NCBI GenBank assembly: GCA_033964015.1
Contig: CM066920.1
Coordinates: forward strand, 6,477,912 to 6,541,911
Origin: Scolanthus callimorphus
Lineage: Eukaryota > Cnidaria > Anthozoa > Actiniaria > Edwardsiidae
Direction: 5' to 3'
DNA length: 64,000 nt
In this document: positions 45,743-57,484 of the stretch, piece after piece
Numbering within the stretch: position 1 is the stretch's first letter
Layout of the letters: the number at the start of each line of letters is the position of its first letter
Position numbers and translations under genes: made by a program
Notes under the pieces: model-generated
Seen by the model: only the letters and a program-made list of their open reading frames with translations
Database searches by the model: none
Told to the model about the DNA's origin: nothing

Positions 45743-48700
45743 CAACAGCATAAAACACGCTACAAATGACACGGCAACGCTGACGAGCAGTAAGAGAGTA
45801 AATAGTCTGTTGAGAATCAGGGCCGCAGTCTTCCACAATTCGTAGTTATCTTGTTTCTGTCTCTCTCGAACGGAGGAGTTCACGAGGTACTGGAAACACT
45901 GCTCTTCTGCTGTTTCCAAGTCATTATGGGTTGGCTGTGGAATCTTGGAAGTGACTCTTACAGGGTCTGTAAATAATAATGTTTATGATTATGATATACC
46001 TCAAATATCCTACACTGACATAGGCGGCGCAGGACCATAAAAAAGGGGGTGCTCATTAGTAAGGATGTATGGGAAGAGTGAAAACACAAAATACAGTAAA
46101 TGTATGAAAATTTGACGAAAAGTGGGGGTGATCGAGCATCCCCTATGACCGAGCGTGCGGTTCGCAAGAACCTGGATTGAAAATAGTTAGACTCCCTGAA
46201 AAAAACTAAATACCTGGTCAAAACTGCATAAAATGGCAAGATTAAAATATTTTCTTTCGAATATCGCTTTAAAGAGCCTGTGTCAGCCGCCATTTTGACA
46301 GCATAGCAACATACCAAGTCAGAGAAAGCATCCATTTCCATCGGCTGATTTAGAGAATAAAGAGCAATGTTCTCCATTGAATTTGGTATATCAAATCTGA
46401 AACTTTGTTTTTAATGTTGACTTAGAGATTTCTACACGTAATTCGTCTTCTAATATCAAACGAAAACAATAACAAAGGAGTGGCTGACACGGGCTCTTTA
46501 AGGAACATTTTCTGTTATTGAGAAAATGTACCTCGGCGCGCAAGGGATTGCGGTTGGCGATGAGCCTTTTACTGTGCGACTACGTCAACCAGGCCATCCC
46601 GTAAAAAGTTTGTCATTTAGAGATTCAAACCATTTTAAGGAAATTTTAATACCTGCAATACATTTGGCGATGTGTATTTAAGTGTTTTGAAGTTATTTCT
46701 GCTCATAATTTTCACAATTATCAGAGATAATCAGATATCTGAAATCTCAAGAAAGTCAAGTTCCTTTGTTCTGTACTCGCTTTCTGATTGGCTAACTTCT
46801 TACAAAATGCCCTGGTTGACGTGTCGCACTGTAAGACATAAATAGAAGGAGAAAGGGAACGGTTCCAGTGTAACTTACTCTTATTTCCCTTGAACATTGC
46901 TGCACCACCAGAAAAATATTGTTCGCTATCACCCGGATCAGGTTCCCCAGGTAACACCATCCTCTCCGACACGTAATCATCTTGATCTATCCCGTTATTT
47001 CCAATGCCATTATTTGCGTTACTATTTCCTCGCGTGACGATTCCTTTCCCAAGCGTATTCTGGCGTGACTTGACGCCCTGATTTACCGGTAACCCTGTGT
47101 GTCCTCCGTGAGGGGAACCCGGGCGAGGCTCTCTATGTAACGCAGTTCTTATAATGTCGTTAGAACTTGGAGCGACTCTCGATTTTCGATACCTTGAGTT
47201 GTACCTCAGTAAAGGACCAATCCATTCGAATATGATTTTCTGAAAAATCGAACCAGCTAATAAGTTGAATGCTAACCGTGCATGAGAACTCACTTATTGA
47301 AGGTGAGACTATGTAGTGTATAGCAAATTAGCGAGCCAGCCCCATAAGATCAGAGAAGAAATGAGTATAGCTTGCCGCGTTATGGTGACAAGATCAACAA
47401 GCATTAACGGGACAAAAACAAATTGCTATAACTCAACATGAAACATTACTCTCTGAAAGCACATCGCTTGGCTTCGCCAATATATATCTCTGCGCAAAAC
47501 AGGGTCGTAACTTGGTCCGTTAACTATGTAGGCAGAGCGCCGTACTGATAACGCGAAGGTCGAGAGTTCGAGCCTCTCAAGGACCAGATGTACTTTTTTA
47601 AAATTTACTTTTGCTGCGGCAGGTGAAGGGAATGAGGGGAGTGTGAGAAAGGGAGGGGATAATGGAGAGGTAGGAGAGGCAAGCAGCCTACTTTTTACCA
47701 AGGCCAATCCTACTTATTGTGACGTGACAACGTTTTGCCCCGAAATGTTGTCATTTTACTATTTAACAGAAATCCTGACCGGTTTAGGTTACCTGGGTAA
47801 CAGGCGACATAGGGTATATATTCCAGCCAGACGGGTTCATGAAGTAAAACGCGTAAACAGCGCATGCGCAACACAGGGAAACCACCAGAATGAAGATGGT
47901 GCAACCGTAGAACTTGGTGAGCAGAGGGAAAGAGAGCGAGGTCCCAGGCATTTTGGAGTTGATCAGTAACAAGTACACGGTAAGGCACAATAACAAGTTG
48001 ATGCCCGCCTCTGAAATCAGAAAATAGAACTCATCAAAAATTCGAGCACATGAGAGCTTCAGAACTGCACAGGCAGCACAGGGTTTCTCATTCTCGTATC
48101 CCGATGGCTCTGGTGGCATCCATTTGTCGAGGATCTTTTCTGATTGGCTGGACTTGAACGTATGTGCATGCGCAGAAAGATCTTTCTCAACGACTCTGTC
48201 GCTCTGTATCAAATCTCGCGCATGCGTCAGTGGCTGTCACCAGAGCCTCCCCCGCGAGGAGACCAGCCGAGGAGCTCTGGCTGTTCTGAGCCAATCAAAT
48301 CCCTGACCTTTCCTATGGCTTCCCGTGCGACGAAGGACTTCCAAGTGAGCCCAAATTCCGTCCCGTTCCCCTCGTGAGGGGGTAAGGTAAACTCGTAGCC
48401 TGTCGCTGTATTAGCACGTAAAAGATCGTGGGGCTTGTAGTAAGGCACGGCAACAACCTTCCCATAATCCTTTACGCGCCCGCCAAATAACGCAATACCG
48501 GTAACATGCAGTCCGGTAACGCAAAAACGCACGAACGGAAAGAAACACAAGTAACGACTTACTTAGCACGAGTCTGAGGGTAGGGTCGCAAGACAGGAGC
48601 CTAATAACGGTTGGAAGGAACTCGTGTCCATGGTTATGTCGGCACGGTTATGGGTTCTTATATTTGTAAGCGACAACTGGGTATATTGTAAAACACATAT

Positions 48701-51700
48701 TTTGTATGCCCCGTCCACCTAAGCGTCAACAAAACCAAAATTGAAGACGGCTGGGAAATTTCTCTTCCAAGAAAGTGCTGTCATTTTTTAAACAAATCCG
48801 CGCGGGATGCCTGTGGTCTTTTAGTCTCTTAGGCCCTACGATCGAGAAAAAAACAAAATGGAGACCAAGTGTACGACGTTTCTCGAGTATCTGCAAGTTC
48901 TGCAGACCTTCCAAACAAGGTAAGGGGGATTTTGCAACGTCGACAATTTGTGAATAAATTTTTGCTATGCGACATTGTTAAAGGGAAGTGGTGGAGAACC
49001 TTGGTTAGCAACACCCACGTTTTGACTAGCGGTTTACTTATTGGATTTTTTGTCAATGAAATTTTAATTGGTTTGCCTCCCAAGATTACTCACCCATTTT
49101 CTTGCCAACTGCTGGTGGAATCATGAACACTAGCAGGGACAAACACGCAATATTGATGGCAGGCAAGATATAATTGATGATATAAAACAAAGGCTGCCTG
49201 CGTAGTACCAACTCGAACTGTAACAATGAGAAGGGATATGGACAACAGGGAAACGGCACCACGATTATCTTGGCCTTGGGCATGCTTAACTGCCATATGT
49301 TATGTTTATCGTATTGCCCCAGATCAAACGGCGGATTGACCTGCTTCAGGTGAATGGCTTTGGTACTCCTTGTCCAGGAACCAGCAGTTATGGGACATAT
49401 TTGTGTGTCGAGCGGGTAATCAGCTATGGTTGATTGACAGATGATAGAGATGGATGTTGGTTGTGAAAATCCAAGTTGTCCTGTATGCTCGGCACGCACT
49501 CCAAACTCAAGACTTCCTTTGATGTTCGTCCCAAATTGCCTTATTTTGCCAGTGCTGCAAGAAGAACAAGAGAAGTCAGGAGATTCGATATTTTTTATTA
49601 AAGCTGAAAAGCCTGGTTTGCATGTGTTTGCACCTGTCGCAACTATCGTGAGCAACTATCGTGGACAAACTTGTTCTGCAACAGCTATCGTGAACAAAGT
49701 TGTTCTACGACACTACAACTATATGGAAACCTGTGGTGTTCGCGACTTTTGCAACATGCTGACTTTTGCAACATCTTGCGACTGCTTCAACTCGTGTTGC
49801 AATAATCACCCGTGTTCTACCTCTGCGACAGCTGCAACTGGAGTTTCGCGACTGGTGCGACCCCGGTTTTTATATGTTGTAGCAGTCGCCAAACAACTCT
49901 GTTCACGGTAGCTGTTGCAAAACAAGTTTGTCCACGACAGTTGCGACATAATGGAAACCAGCTGAGGTCGGAGGTGAAGCGCGAGGAAACCCGAGGGCTT
50001 GGCCGAGGGTGACGTCACATCTACATAAACACAGGAAGCCCGCTGAACACCAGGGGCTACGCTGAGGCAAAGCTATTTGCGGACAAAAATACCTGCCCTA
50101 CTTACGTGTAATAGACGACAATGTCCGGGTGCCAGATGGTTTGTAAATGGAGGTTGATGTGGGTGATATTTCCGTATTTTGTTGGATCCCAACTCAAGCG
50201 AGGATCGACCCATCGCTATTCATAAATAGGATAACACAATAAAAAAGAGCCAAAATAAGATAAAGCCAAAAGAAATCAAAGAAAGATGCTGGAAAAAGCA
50301 AGGAGGTGACATTTAGGGAGAAGCAAATGCTGGAAATGTGCGAAACGTTTGTAAAAAAGAATGTAAAGTATAGAACTGTTAGTATATAGAAGGCTCAAGG
50401 GAAAAGGGGGCAACGGAAGAACGGGGCAAGGTGCTAGTAGTCTAGCTGAAACACCGATTCTGATTAGGCAGCTGAATGCCAGACAGTTTTCGAGAAGGGG
50501 TAGGGTGCAACAAAACATCTCACTCGTAATTTTGAGAAAACGAAAGTAAAAACGTTTACACTTACAATCCGCGCCCAAATAGTAAGACCAAGCTCTTCCT
50601 TTTTAACATCCTGAAAAAAATATCATAGAAATAAGGAAGGAAATCAACTAACCAACGAACCAAACTAATAGTGCAGCCAGTCTACAGGCAACACAAACTT
50701 TGCGAATCGTAGATTTGTTTTAGGAGCAAGTCGTGATTTCTCTCGATTCTGATTGGCTAGTGATTGCTCAATTGCAATTGTTTTCACGACTGTCATGTGA
50801 AAACCGCTCTAATATATACGGTAATGACATTTATAGCAAATTACACCTTCAAAGTTATTAAGTTTTGAATATTTAATGAAACAAGTTTACATGACGAGAC
50901 GGCCTGACGAGCGTAAGACACTATAAGACACCCGACGACACAAGGGCGGATCTAGGGGGGTAATTAAGGTGGCTAGACACCCCTCATATTTCTTGTAAAA
51001 ACCTTAAGATTAGCCGTTTGATATTTCACGTAATGCCCGAACGGTCGAGGTTAGTAAGTTGTTTATTATATGGCACTTTTTCTACAAACGTTTTACGAAC
51101 CGGAAGTCGCCTCGTTCATTTTCCCGCCGAAATAACTCAGACACGCGCCCGCGTCGCGCTCGAGTTCATTCAGAGTTTTTCAAACTGATAGAACAAACCC
51201 GTGTGTGCAAACCACGCCAGACTTGATCTAATGTAATCAATCTCTTATGGATGTCAAATACTTCGGAATCCTTTCTTTTACAGATATTTTATAATGTTGT
51301 TTGTTTAGTCATTTGTGAGAAACTTTTGAGGGAGTTACAGAAGTTTCAAACGGCAAGCAATCGGCGAAGCAAGTCTTCGACGTCAGCTCAACTTTTTTTA
51401 GCACCATTGGGGAAAACATTGCTTCTTTTGCACTAGGAAAAGGCCTTTAATAAATACGGAAGAAGGGTTAAACCTGAAGAAGATACTTCACAAGCTATCC
51501 TCCAGAAAATTGCAATGGTTATTTTAGCCGGCTTTTGTTCAAAAGCAAACGTCAAGTAAGAATGAATTTAACTCGAGGAGATGGAGAGAGAAAAGAAATG
51601 AACGACTTCACTATCAGTATCGGTAAGCACAAAGTTTGAACTCGCTTTCTGTTATTATTTTTAGTTCTCAAGTTTCTTGAATTCCCATTAAATTTTGACT

Positions 51701-53180
51701 TTACATGTAGCTTTTATCTTTTGCTGCTATTTTGACTCCCTTTAAAGTTCTCAATTTCTCCGGATAGACTCGAATTTCTTAGAGTAACTTTTTGGCTCTG
51801 TTTGCTTTTGTAAACAGGTCATTTCTGATATTCAGGCTTTTATTTTCCTCTTGTCACAAGTTAGATTTGTGTTATACTGTGTCATGTATTCCTTGTTGGG
51901 AATTTCGCTGAAAATCTTTTTGAATTTGTGTTATTTCAAGGAGATGAATGCTTGTCAGTCGTGAACTGCGAGCGGGCATTAAGAATTTCCATAATGCCCG
52001 TGGGCATTACGGAGAGTTACGCCCGCTCGTTAGCCAATCAGAGCGCGCGTACTATCGTTGCCATATAATAATAACTACTTACTAACCGAGAGTGAGGGCA
52101 TTACGTGAAATATCAAACCTCGGTTTTGGCGTATCAACCTCGCTATCGCTCGGTCGATACGCCAAAACCTCAGTTTGATATTTCACGTAATGCCCTCACT
52201 CTCGGTTAGTAAGTAGTTAGTACTAGCCACCCCCCTTCTTATTAATAAGGGTCTGCATCCGCCACTACGACAGCTTACCCAATCTTACCATGTCTTGTAT
52301 ATTTAGCAGTGCCAGGCCAAATGTTACATATACTGGTTTTTGGCTGGCGTAAGGATGAGTTTTGCTGTAGTTTGCAAACAGAACCCTTCTCAACTCGAAC
52401 TCGTTGGTACTGCTGCAACAGCCTGAACAAAAAAGAGCAAGATTACACGTATGGAAAATCTAGAACGCGCTTCCTAATTCGATAAACGTCAAATACATAT
52501 TGTTTCGCGCTGTATATTTTTTTGGGTTTGGAATTAATAGTTTTTTCTGTTCCGTCGGTTCTTTCCGTTTTTCAATGTAAACATACACACAAAAAGTGAA
52601 ATGTGAATAAAAATGATGATGATCATCATCATCTAGTGCAGTCGACAGTGGCTTCCTGTCGCGACGAAAAGTCTTGAAAATTTCCAGCTCGAAACTCGCA
52701 GTTAGCAGATTGGAATTTTAGCAGAATTTGTAATAGAAGATTGGAAATTTTACTGACCAGATGAAAACGTACTGTACTTCTTGTTTCGTAAATATTTCTT
52801 AAATTTTATGTAATTAAAGGGGACCTTCCCATACAAGCCCTTTGGTTTATTATGGTTTCCTTGCCACATTTTTGTGCAAAAAAGGGCAAAATGTAAATAG
52901 TCGCTATATTCAAAGATAAAATAGAGAATAATACATTGGCGCGCATGGAGATGGAATTTACCATAAATTTCATATCTCCAAAAAAACGTCCGATTTGATT
53001 AATTCGCGATAGTGGCCTTTATCTTAGTTTTTCACGCGTGCGAATTACGATATTTGTCAGTGGCCGAAATACTGATAAAACACTTTAGTTAATATAATAA
53101 GTAAATATAAACATAACGTCTTACTTACCCCTGAAGAAGCCAACTACAAGCAAACCTTGAAAAATATAATACAACTGCCA
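45728..53180 (-). CDS. Nicotinic-type Cys-loop receptor subunit (alpha-like)
   Basis: Pentameric ligand-gated ion channel subunit. Eight exons (minus): 53180-53129, 52422-52289, 50610-50566, 50215-50106, 49554-49094, 48010-47793, 47239-46879 and 45966-45728, with phases consistent; 1620 nt give 539 aa. The 45- and 110-bp exons match classic nAChR exon sizes. In order: signal peptide (MAVVLYFQGLLVVGFF), loop D (RWVDPRLSW), loop A (IWHPDIVVYY), the 15-residue Cys-loop (CQSTIADYPLDTQIC), loop B (GSWT), vicinal cysteines in loop C (PFPCCPYPF), M1 (PLFYIINYILPAINIACL), M2 (LLLCLTVYLLLI), M3, a loop of about 140 residues, and M4 (ALILNRLFTLLLLVSV). The vicinal Cys pair marks alpha-type subunits, but two loop C aromatics look changed to Phe. 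The M2 entrance has GKK where GEK is usual, with one extra residue. The stop codon lies at the edge of a minisatellite. Confidence 0.93.
47514..47586 (+). pseudogene. Degenerate tRNA-Ile(GAT)-like sequence
   Basis: 73 nt run from GGTCCGTTAACTATG to CAAGGACCA with anticodon loop CTGATAA (GAT) and a near-consensus B-box (AGTTCGAGCC). A T-run 12 nt downstream could end Pol III transcription. The D-arm is damaged (ACTA does not pair with GAGC; invariant A14 is T) and both the acceptor and anticodon stems have mismatches. Probably a tRNA pseudogene or SINE head. It lies antisense in an intron of the Cys-loop receptor. Confidence 0.6.
48130..48300. repeat. Dispersed repeat in Cys-loop receptor intron 5
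   Basis: Contains GATTGGCTGGACTTGAACGT, GCGCATGCGTCAGTGGCTGT, CACCAGAG and GAGGAGCTCTGG. Related copies lie at 27590-27990 and 61735-61950, and a fragment at 3428-3485. The copies differ in arrangement, so the family consensus is unclear. Confidence 0.5.
49634..49948. repeat. About 315-bp inverted-repeat element in Cys-loop receptor intron 4
   Basis: TGTCGCAACTATCGTG and TGGACAAACTTGTTCTGCAA at the left are matched in inverse by TTGCAAAACAAGTTTGTCCA and CGACAGTTGCGACA at the right. The left arm carries an internal duplication of AACTATCGTG. Non-coding. Confidence 0.6.
50721..50809. repeat. Half copy of the GAGCGGATTTC MITE
   Basis: Matches the right third of the MITE at 14744-14994 (AGTGATTGCTCAATTGCAAT and CATGTGAAAACCGCTC, then TA). 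The left end is missing. Confidence 0.65.
52076..52221. repeat. 146-bp near-perfect palindrome in Cys-loop receptor intron 2
   Basis: ACTTACTAACCGAGAGTGAG and GGGCATTACGTGAAATATCA form the left arm, and the right arm is the complement, ending CTCACTCTCGGTTAGTAAGT. The loop is CTATCGCTCGGTCGATA-like. A third related copy at about 51017-51060 (TTGATATTTCACGTAATGCC) suggests a larger parent element. Confidence 0.7.
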
Positions 53181-54143
53181 TCTAGGAAAGCGCATATTTG
53201 CTGCAGTTAGGAAAAGATTCTTAATAAAGAACGGTACACTTATCCCGCATTTTAAATAAATATGCACTACGTAGAAATAATCAATAGTTTCTTCGTATTA
53301 ATTTTACACCAACGGTGTTAACATATTTGAAGACAAAACTGTTTGTGTATGTTTTATATACATGCACAGTGTTACTTTCCGTCAGATCAGGCCAGTCCCG
53401 GGTTTAACATTCCTTGTTCAAGAATGGGGCATTTTGTATGCAATATTTTTTCTGTGTTGCTACAGCGACAAGAAAGTACCTGCAAGATTGAATATCTGAC
53501 TTTGAATTACGCAGCAAGCCAAGTCTGCTTCATTTGCAGAGTTTATGTTACAGAAAACAAGTAGAGTTACAAATAATTGGTAGCTTAGAAACAATTTTTG
53601 TTACGGTCTTCCTGTGTTGCCGCGCGCGCCCCAAAAAGGCGGGAATTCAGACGAGAAAGTGTCAATCAGAAATCCTCCTAACACAGACACATTGCAAATT
53701 AATGGCCGTATTTATAGTAGAAGACGTCCTTAGCCACCCTCAGATGGCTTAGTTAGCCGTCTAGTATAAGTCTGTAAAACTGCAAGCGTCTTAGCCGTCG
53801 GAACATCTTAGCTTTCCCGCAACAGATGCCCTTACGAGACGGCTAAGCTCACTTTTTATCAGAATTCACTTTTCAAGGAAAAAATGTTCCTTGATGCAGC
53901 ATGCCCCTAAACAACCTACAAAAATAGAATAATTTCTTGGGTAGCACGCATTCCTATACGGGGAATAAAATCTCAACAGCGTGGCCATGTTACGCCAAAT
54001 ACGGCCAAAGTGCATGCATTTCAATCCATGTTATTTTTCGTTTCATTCGTAAAAAGGCACCTCTCTCTCACTCTCAACAATGTCACCTCGCGGCAAAACA
54101 ACGAGGAAACACAGGCGCACACGAAAGGTGCTCGCCGTATAAT
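53181..54143. other. Upstream of the Cys-loop receptor, no further gene seen
   Basis: Expected to hold the promoter and 5'UTR of the receptor gene, but I see no assignable promoter element. GTAGGAAAAGATTCTT and A/T-rich DNA lie just upstream of the ATG. Confidence 0.4.
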
Positions 54144-54681
54144 GGCTGATTGCATTTTTATTCCGCACCGGGGGGGTTGAGGACCCGTGGAATTTTTCCA
54201 GGGGAGAGGGTCGATCCCAGTCCTGGAAATTCCAGGGGTGGGGGTCATTACCAAGGCTGGAAATTCCAGGGGAGGGGGTTATTATCAAGCCTGGAAATTC
54301 CAGGGGATGAGGGTGTTGAGGATGCACGGAAATTCTAGGGGAGGGGGTTATTATCAAGCCTGGAAATTCCAGGGGAGGGGGGTATTGAGGATGCATGGAA
54401 ATTCCAAGGGAGGGGGTATCGAGGATGCACGGAAATTCCAGGAGAGGGGGGCACAGAGGATGTACGGAAATTCCAGGGGAGGGGGTTATTGAGGATGCAT
54501 GGAAATTCCGGGGGAGGGGGGGGGTATTGAGGATGTACGGAAATTCCAGGGGAGGGGGTATAGAGGATGTACGGAAATTCCAGGGGAAGGGGTATCGAGG
54601 ATGCACGGAAATTCCAGGGGAGGGGGTCATCCCAAAGCAAGGTCCTCAACCCCCCGGTGCGGAATAAAAATGCAATCAGCC
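54144..54681. mobile_element. Foldback element filled with a 34-35-bp tandem repeat
   Basis: The left end (54144-54185: GGCTGATTGCATTTTTATTC then CGCACC, a G run, GGACC) is inverted at the right (54641-54681) with one G/C-run length difference. Between them about 12-13 units of GGAAATTCCAGGGGAGGGGG plus a 14-15-bp variable link run head to tail (starts near 54225, 54259, 54293, 54328, 54362, 54397). Long frames in this block are artefacts of the repeat. Confidence 0.85.
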
Positions 54682-55123
54682 AATCCTCGTTGAGCCAGTT
54701 CTGTCGAGCTCGCGAGACACATCTCGCGCGAAGTGCGCGTTTTGTAGCGCTTCTGCGAACAGTTCACAAAAGTTCGAATAACTGGATTACTGCGAAACCT
54801 CAAAGCAAACCAGCGCAAGTTAATCTTTTTTATTGAATGTTATTTAACGTTTCATGAATTTTGTTCAACAAGGAGAGTGAATTTTCCGTTTGGAATAGAA
54901 ATGTCTGCAAACGTTTCAGGGTTGGTACCCCGAATTAAAGTTGCCTGAACAATTATTTTAAAAATTGTATTTCACACCTCATTGTGTTGTGCTAGTTATT
55001 GTATGGATATAGATGATGTGCAATTAAGAATGTCTTTTTTGAGTAACTCCTACTCAATGCGAGGAACGCAGTCCTGGAGAGAATACTTGATGTGAATAGT
55101 ATTTAACGTTCCTCAATAGGCGC

Positions 55124-55736
55124 CAGGGGCCGGTTCCTAGACGGCCAGTTGAGAGTTATCAGTGGATAAACGCTTATCCAAAGGATAAATCCTGAACAAA
55201 ACCTATACAACAGGGTATCGCGATTCACCCTGCCACTCCGTGTTGTTGTGAGCCGTCAATTTTTTGTGGAATTGACGGCTCAAAAATAGCAACTTTTTTC
55301 GCACGAATTTATGTTTCATTTCATTGTCAATACTTCGAAATAACGTTTAGCTATATTCTAACAATATCTTATGGCAGAAAGAGATTTTTTTCGCCGAAAA
55401 AGATGGAAAAATGTAAACAGAAAATGCTCGAGCTCGTGCGAAAAGCCCTTGTGATTGCGTGAGAACGCGCGTAAATGTAATGAGAATTGAAATTTCAATC
55501 GACAATAAATAACACTATTTCTTGCCATTTCCTCCAGAAAATCTTCAAGAATCGTGATACAATATTAATTACGATTTTGAGACGGACATTCCCCAAAATA
55601 TTGACGGCGTTGAAAGAAAATATTTTCTCCCAACTAGCCGTCAATATTTTGTGGAATTGCCGTCTCAAAATCGTAATTAGTATATATAACTTTTGTCCGT
55701 GGGTAACTTTATCCAACCTTTCAGGAACCGGCCCCA
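55124..55736. repeat. About 610-bp inverted-repeat element (CAGGGGCCGGTTCCT ends)
   Basis: CAGGGGCCGGTTCCT at the left and AGGAACCGGCCCC at the right. Inside is a second hairpin at about 55560-55675 (TAATTACGATTTTGAGACGG against GCCGTCTCAAAATCGTAATTA), plus GGATAAACGCTTATCC. Non-coding. Confidence 0.55.
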
Positions 55737-56378
55737 GGTATACACACAAACCCAGGCACAAGCGCAAGGATATCAAACTCATACATTTTCCTTATGTGGT
55801 TCACAGTAAAACGCAAGCGCAGACGCAAACGCAAACGCAAGAAAATCGAGACGTTGCATTCCCTTATGCTTGCGTCAAGTGTAAATGAAGTGAACTCAAA
55901 TGCGATTTTAGGCTTGTGCTTGCCGCCATGCCAGGGTGTCAATGTACTCTAGCGGATGTACATCAGAGCTGGAAATTACTGCTGGTCATCGGGCACGTCC
56001 GATCAAAGTCTGAAATGTCCGGCCAATTTTCAGATATGTCCGGCCAACTTTCCAGTACAGACCTGAACCAAGAAAAAAGTTTTAATGGACATATGTCCGA
56101 TCAAGTAAGAAAAATGATTTCCAGCTCTGTGCATTAACAAACGCATTTTCAAAGTCAATAAAATGTAAATGAAAATGTAAGAGACCGACTCCCCAGCCAG
56201 ACTTGTAGTTCGTAAGCTGAATTGTACACTATTTACCTAGTGTACAAGAATCTTGTAGTTTCCATGCAGTTTGATTGGCCGTCCTTGGTTTGCCGTACCG
56301 ATCGCGTCAAGTATTTACGTGCCGCGACAATGCAATCTGATTGGTTGTCCGTGATTTGTCTTGCCGCGGAAACAAATA

Positions 56379-56556
56379 GAGCAGATTTCGTATGACTGTG
56401 AAAAGTGCCGCGACACGGCGCGGTACTGTCGCGGTGGCGGTACCGAACCTGGCCTGCTGTAGATACCGAATGAAATCACTCAGTCGCGGCGCGGTCACGG
56501 TCGCGGAGCGGTACAACTTTGTCGCGGAACTTTTCACAGTCATACGAAATCTGCTC
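56379..56556. mobile_element. 178-bp TA-flanked MITE, GAGCAGATTTCG family
   Basis: Complete copy with inverted ends GAGCAGATTTCGTATGACTG and CAGTCATACGAAATCTGCTC, flanked by TA. The CG-rich interior reads GCCGCGACACGGCGCGGTAC. A 5'-truncated inverse copy follows at 56640-56757. Confidence 0.8.
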
Positions 56557-56839
56557 TAATACAACAATAATAATACATATAGCATTACACAAACTACTCA
56601 AAACCTAGAATGCAATTTACAAAAAGCAGTGCCGATGCTACGAGGCGGAGAAGGCGAGGTTCCGTATCTACACAGCAGGCCAGGTTCCGTGGCGCGCCGC
56701 GCGCGACCTTGACCGTGCGACGCGCACTTTTCACAGTCATACGAAATCTGCTTGATGGGAGATTCTTCATCTTAGTAGTACTCTTGGTCATACTCGTTGC
56801 CGAGTGACGTGTTATCCCACTTCTTTTCATCGAGCTAGT

Positions 56840-56975
56840 AAGGGGTGGACCATTAGAAATTGGGGGAGAGGGAGGGGGTGGCAATTTCTTTTTGCGCATG
56901 ATTATTTTTTCGGGGATCAGGTTGTTGGAGGAATTGCCACCCCCTCACTCCCCCAATTTCTAATTGTCCAACCCT
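56840..56975. repeat. 136-bp palindromic element
   Basis: AGGGGTGGACCATTAGAAAT with a GGGGGAG run at the left is complemented at the right (CTCCCCCAATTTCTAATTGT then CCAACCCT). Short hairpin transposon remnant, non-coding. Confidence 0.6.
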
Positions 56976-57484
56976 AACAGCTCTCCTGTCTTTTTCCAGA
57001 ATAAGGACAACACACACAATTGGCTTTTCCACAAGGTGACACAAAATTCCTTAAAAGTTCCCAAAACGTGCTGTTTTTCTCGCAAAGTCTTTTTTGAAAA
57101 ATTCACCATATCTTGGTATGTTTGTCCACAACAAAGACCCCAGTGATAAGGTAAAGTCACGTGCAGCTACAAATTGAGCTTCTCTGTTATGTTAGGACAT
57201 TTAAACAATTGTTATTCTAGAATCTCCAAAATATATTGAGAGAGGTGGGGAGAAGGGAATATTGACCTGACATACCAAGTCCGAAGATGTACCGAACGAG
57301 TCACGAAGTCGAATCGATCGTATCCAAACTTGTTTGGGGGCTTTCGAGGTAGCCAAAGACTCTCCGAAGATGAAGACGTCCCGCATTTAAGTGGCTCGAG
57401 CTAAGAAATGTCGCTCTTTTTGACTAAAGTTGCCGAGCAACTTTTGGAAAAGCCTAACACACAAGGCCGTGATCAGGTCCTCGC

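Noticed and set aside
47514..47586. Functional tRNA gene
   Set aside because: D-stem unpaired, invariant A14 lost, mismatches in two stems.
49441..49911. 156-codon Cys-rich + strand frame
   Set aside because: Runs antisense across a Cys-loop receptor exon and an inverted-repeat element; no signal peptide or family pattern of its own.
54043..54667. Several overlapping proline- and glycine-rich open frames on both strands
   Set aside because: They are translations of the 34-35-bp tandem repeat and shift frame with unit length.
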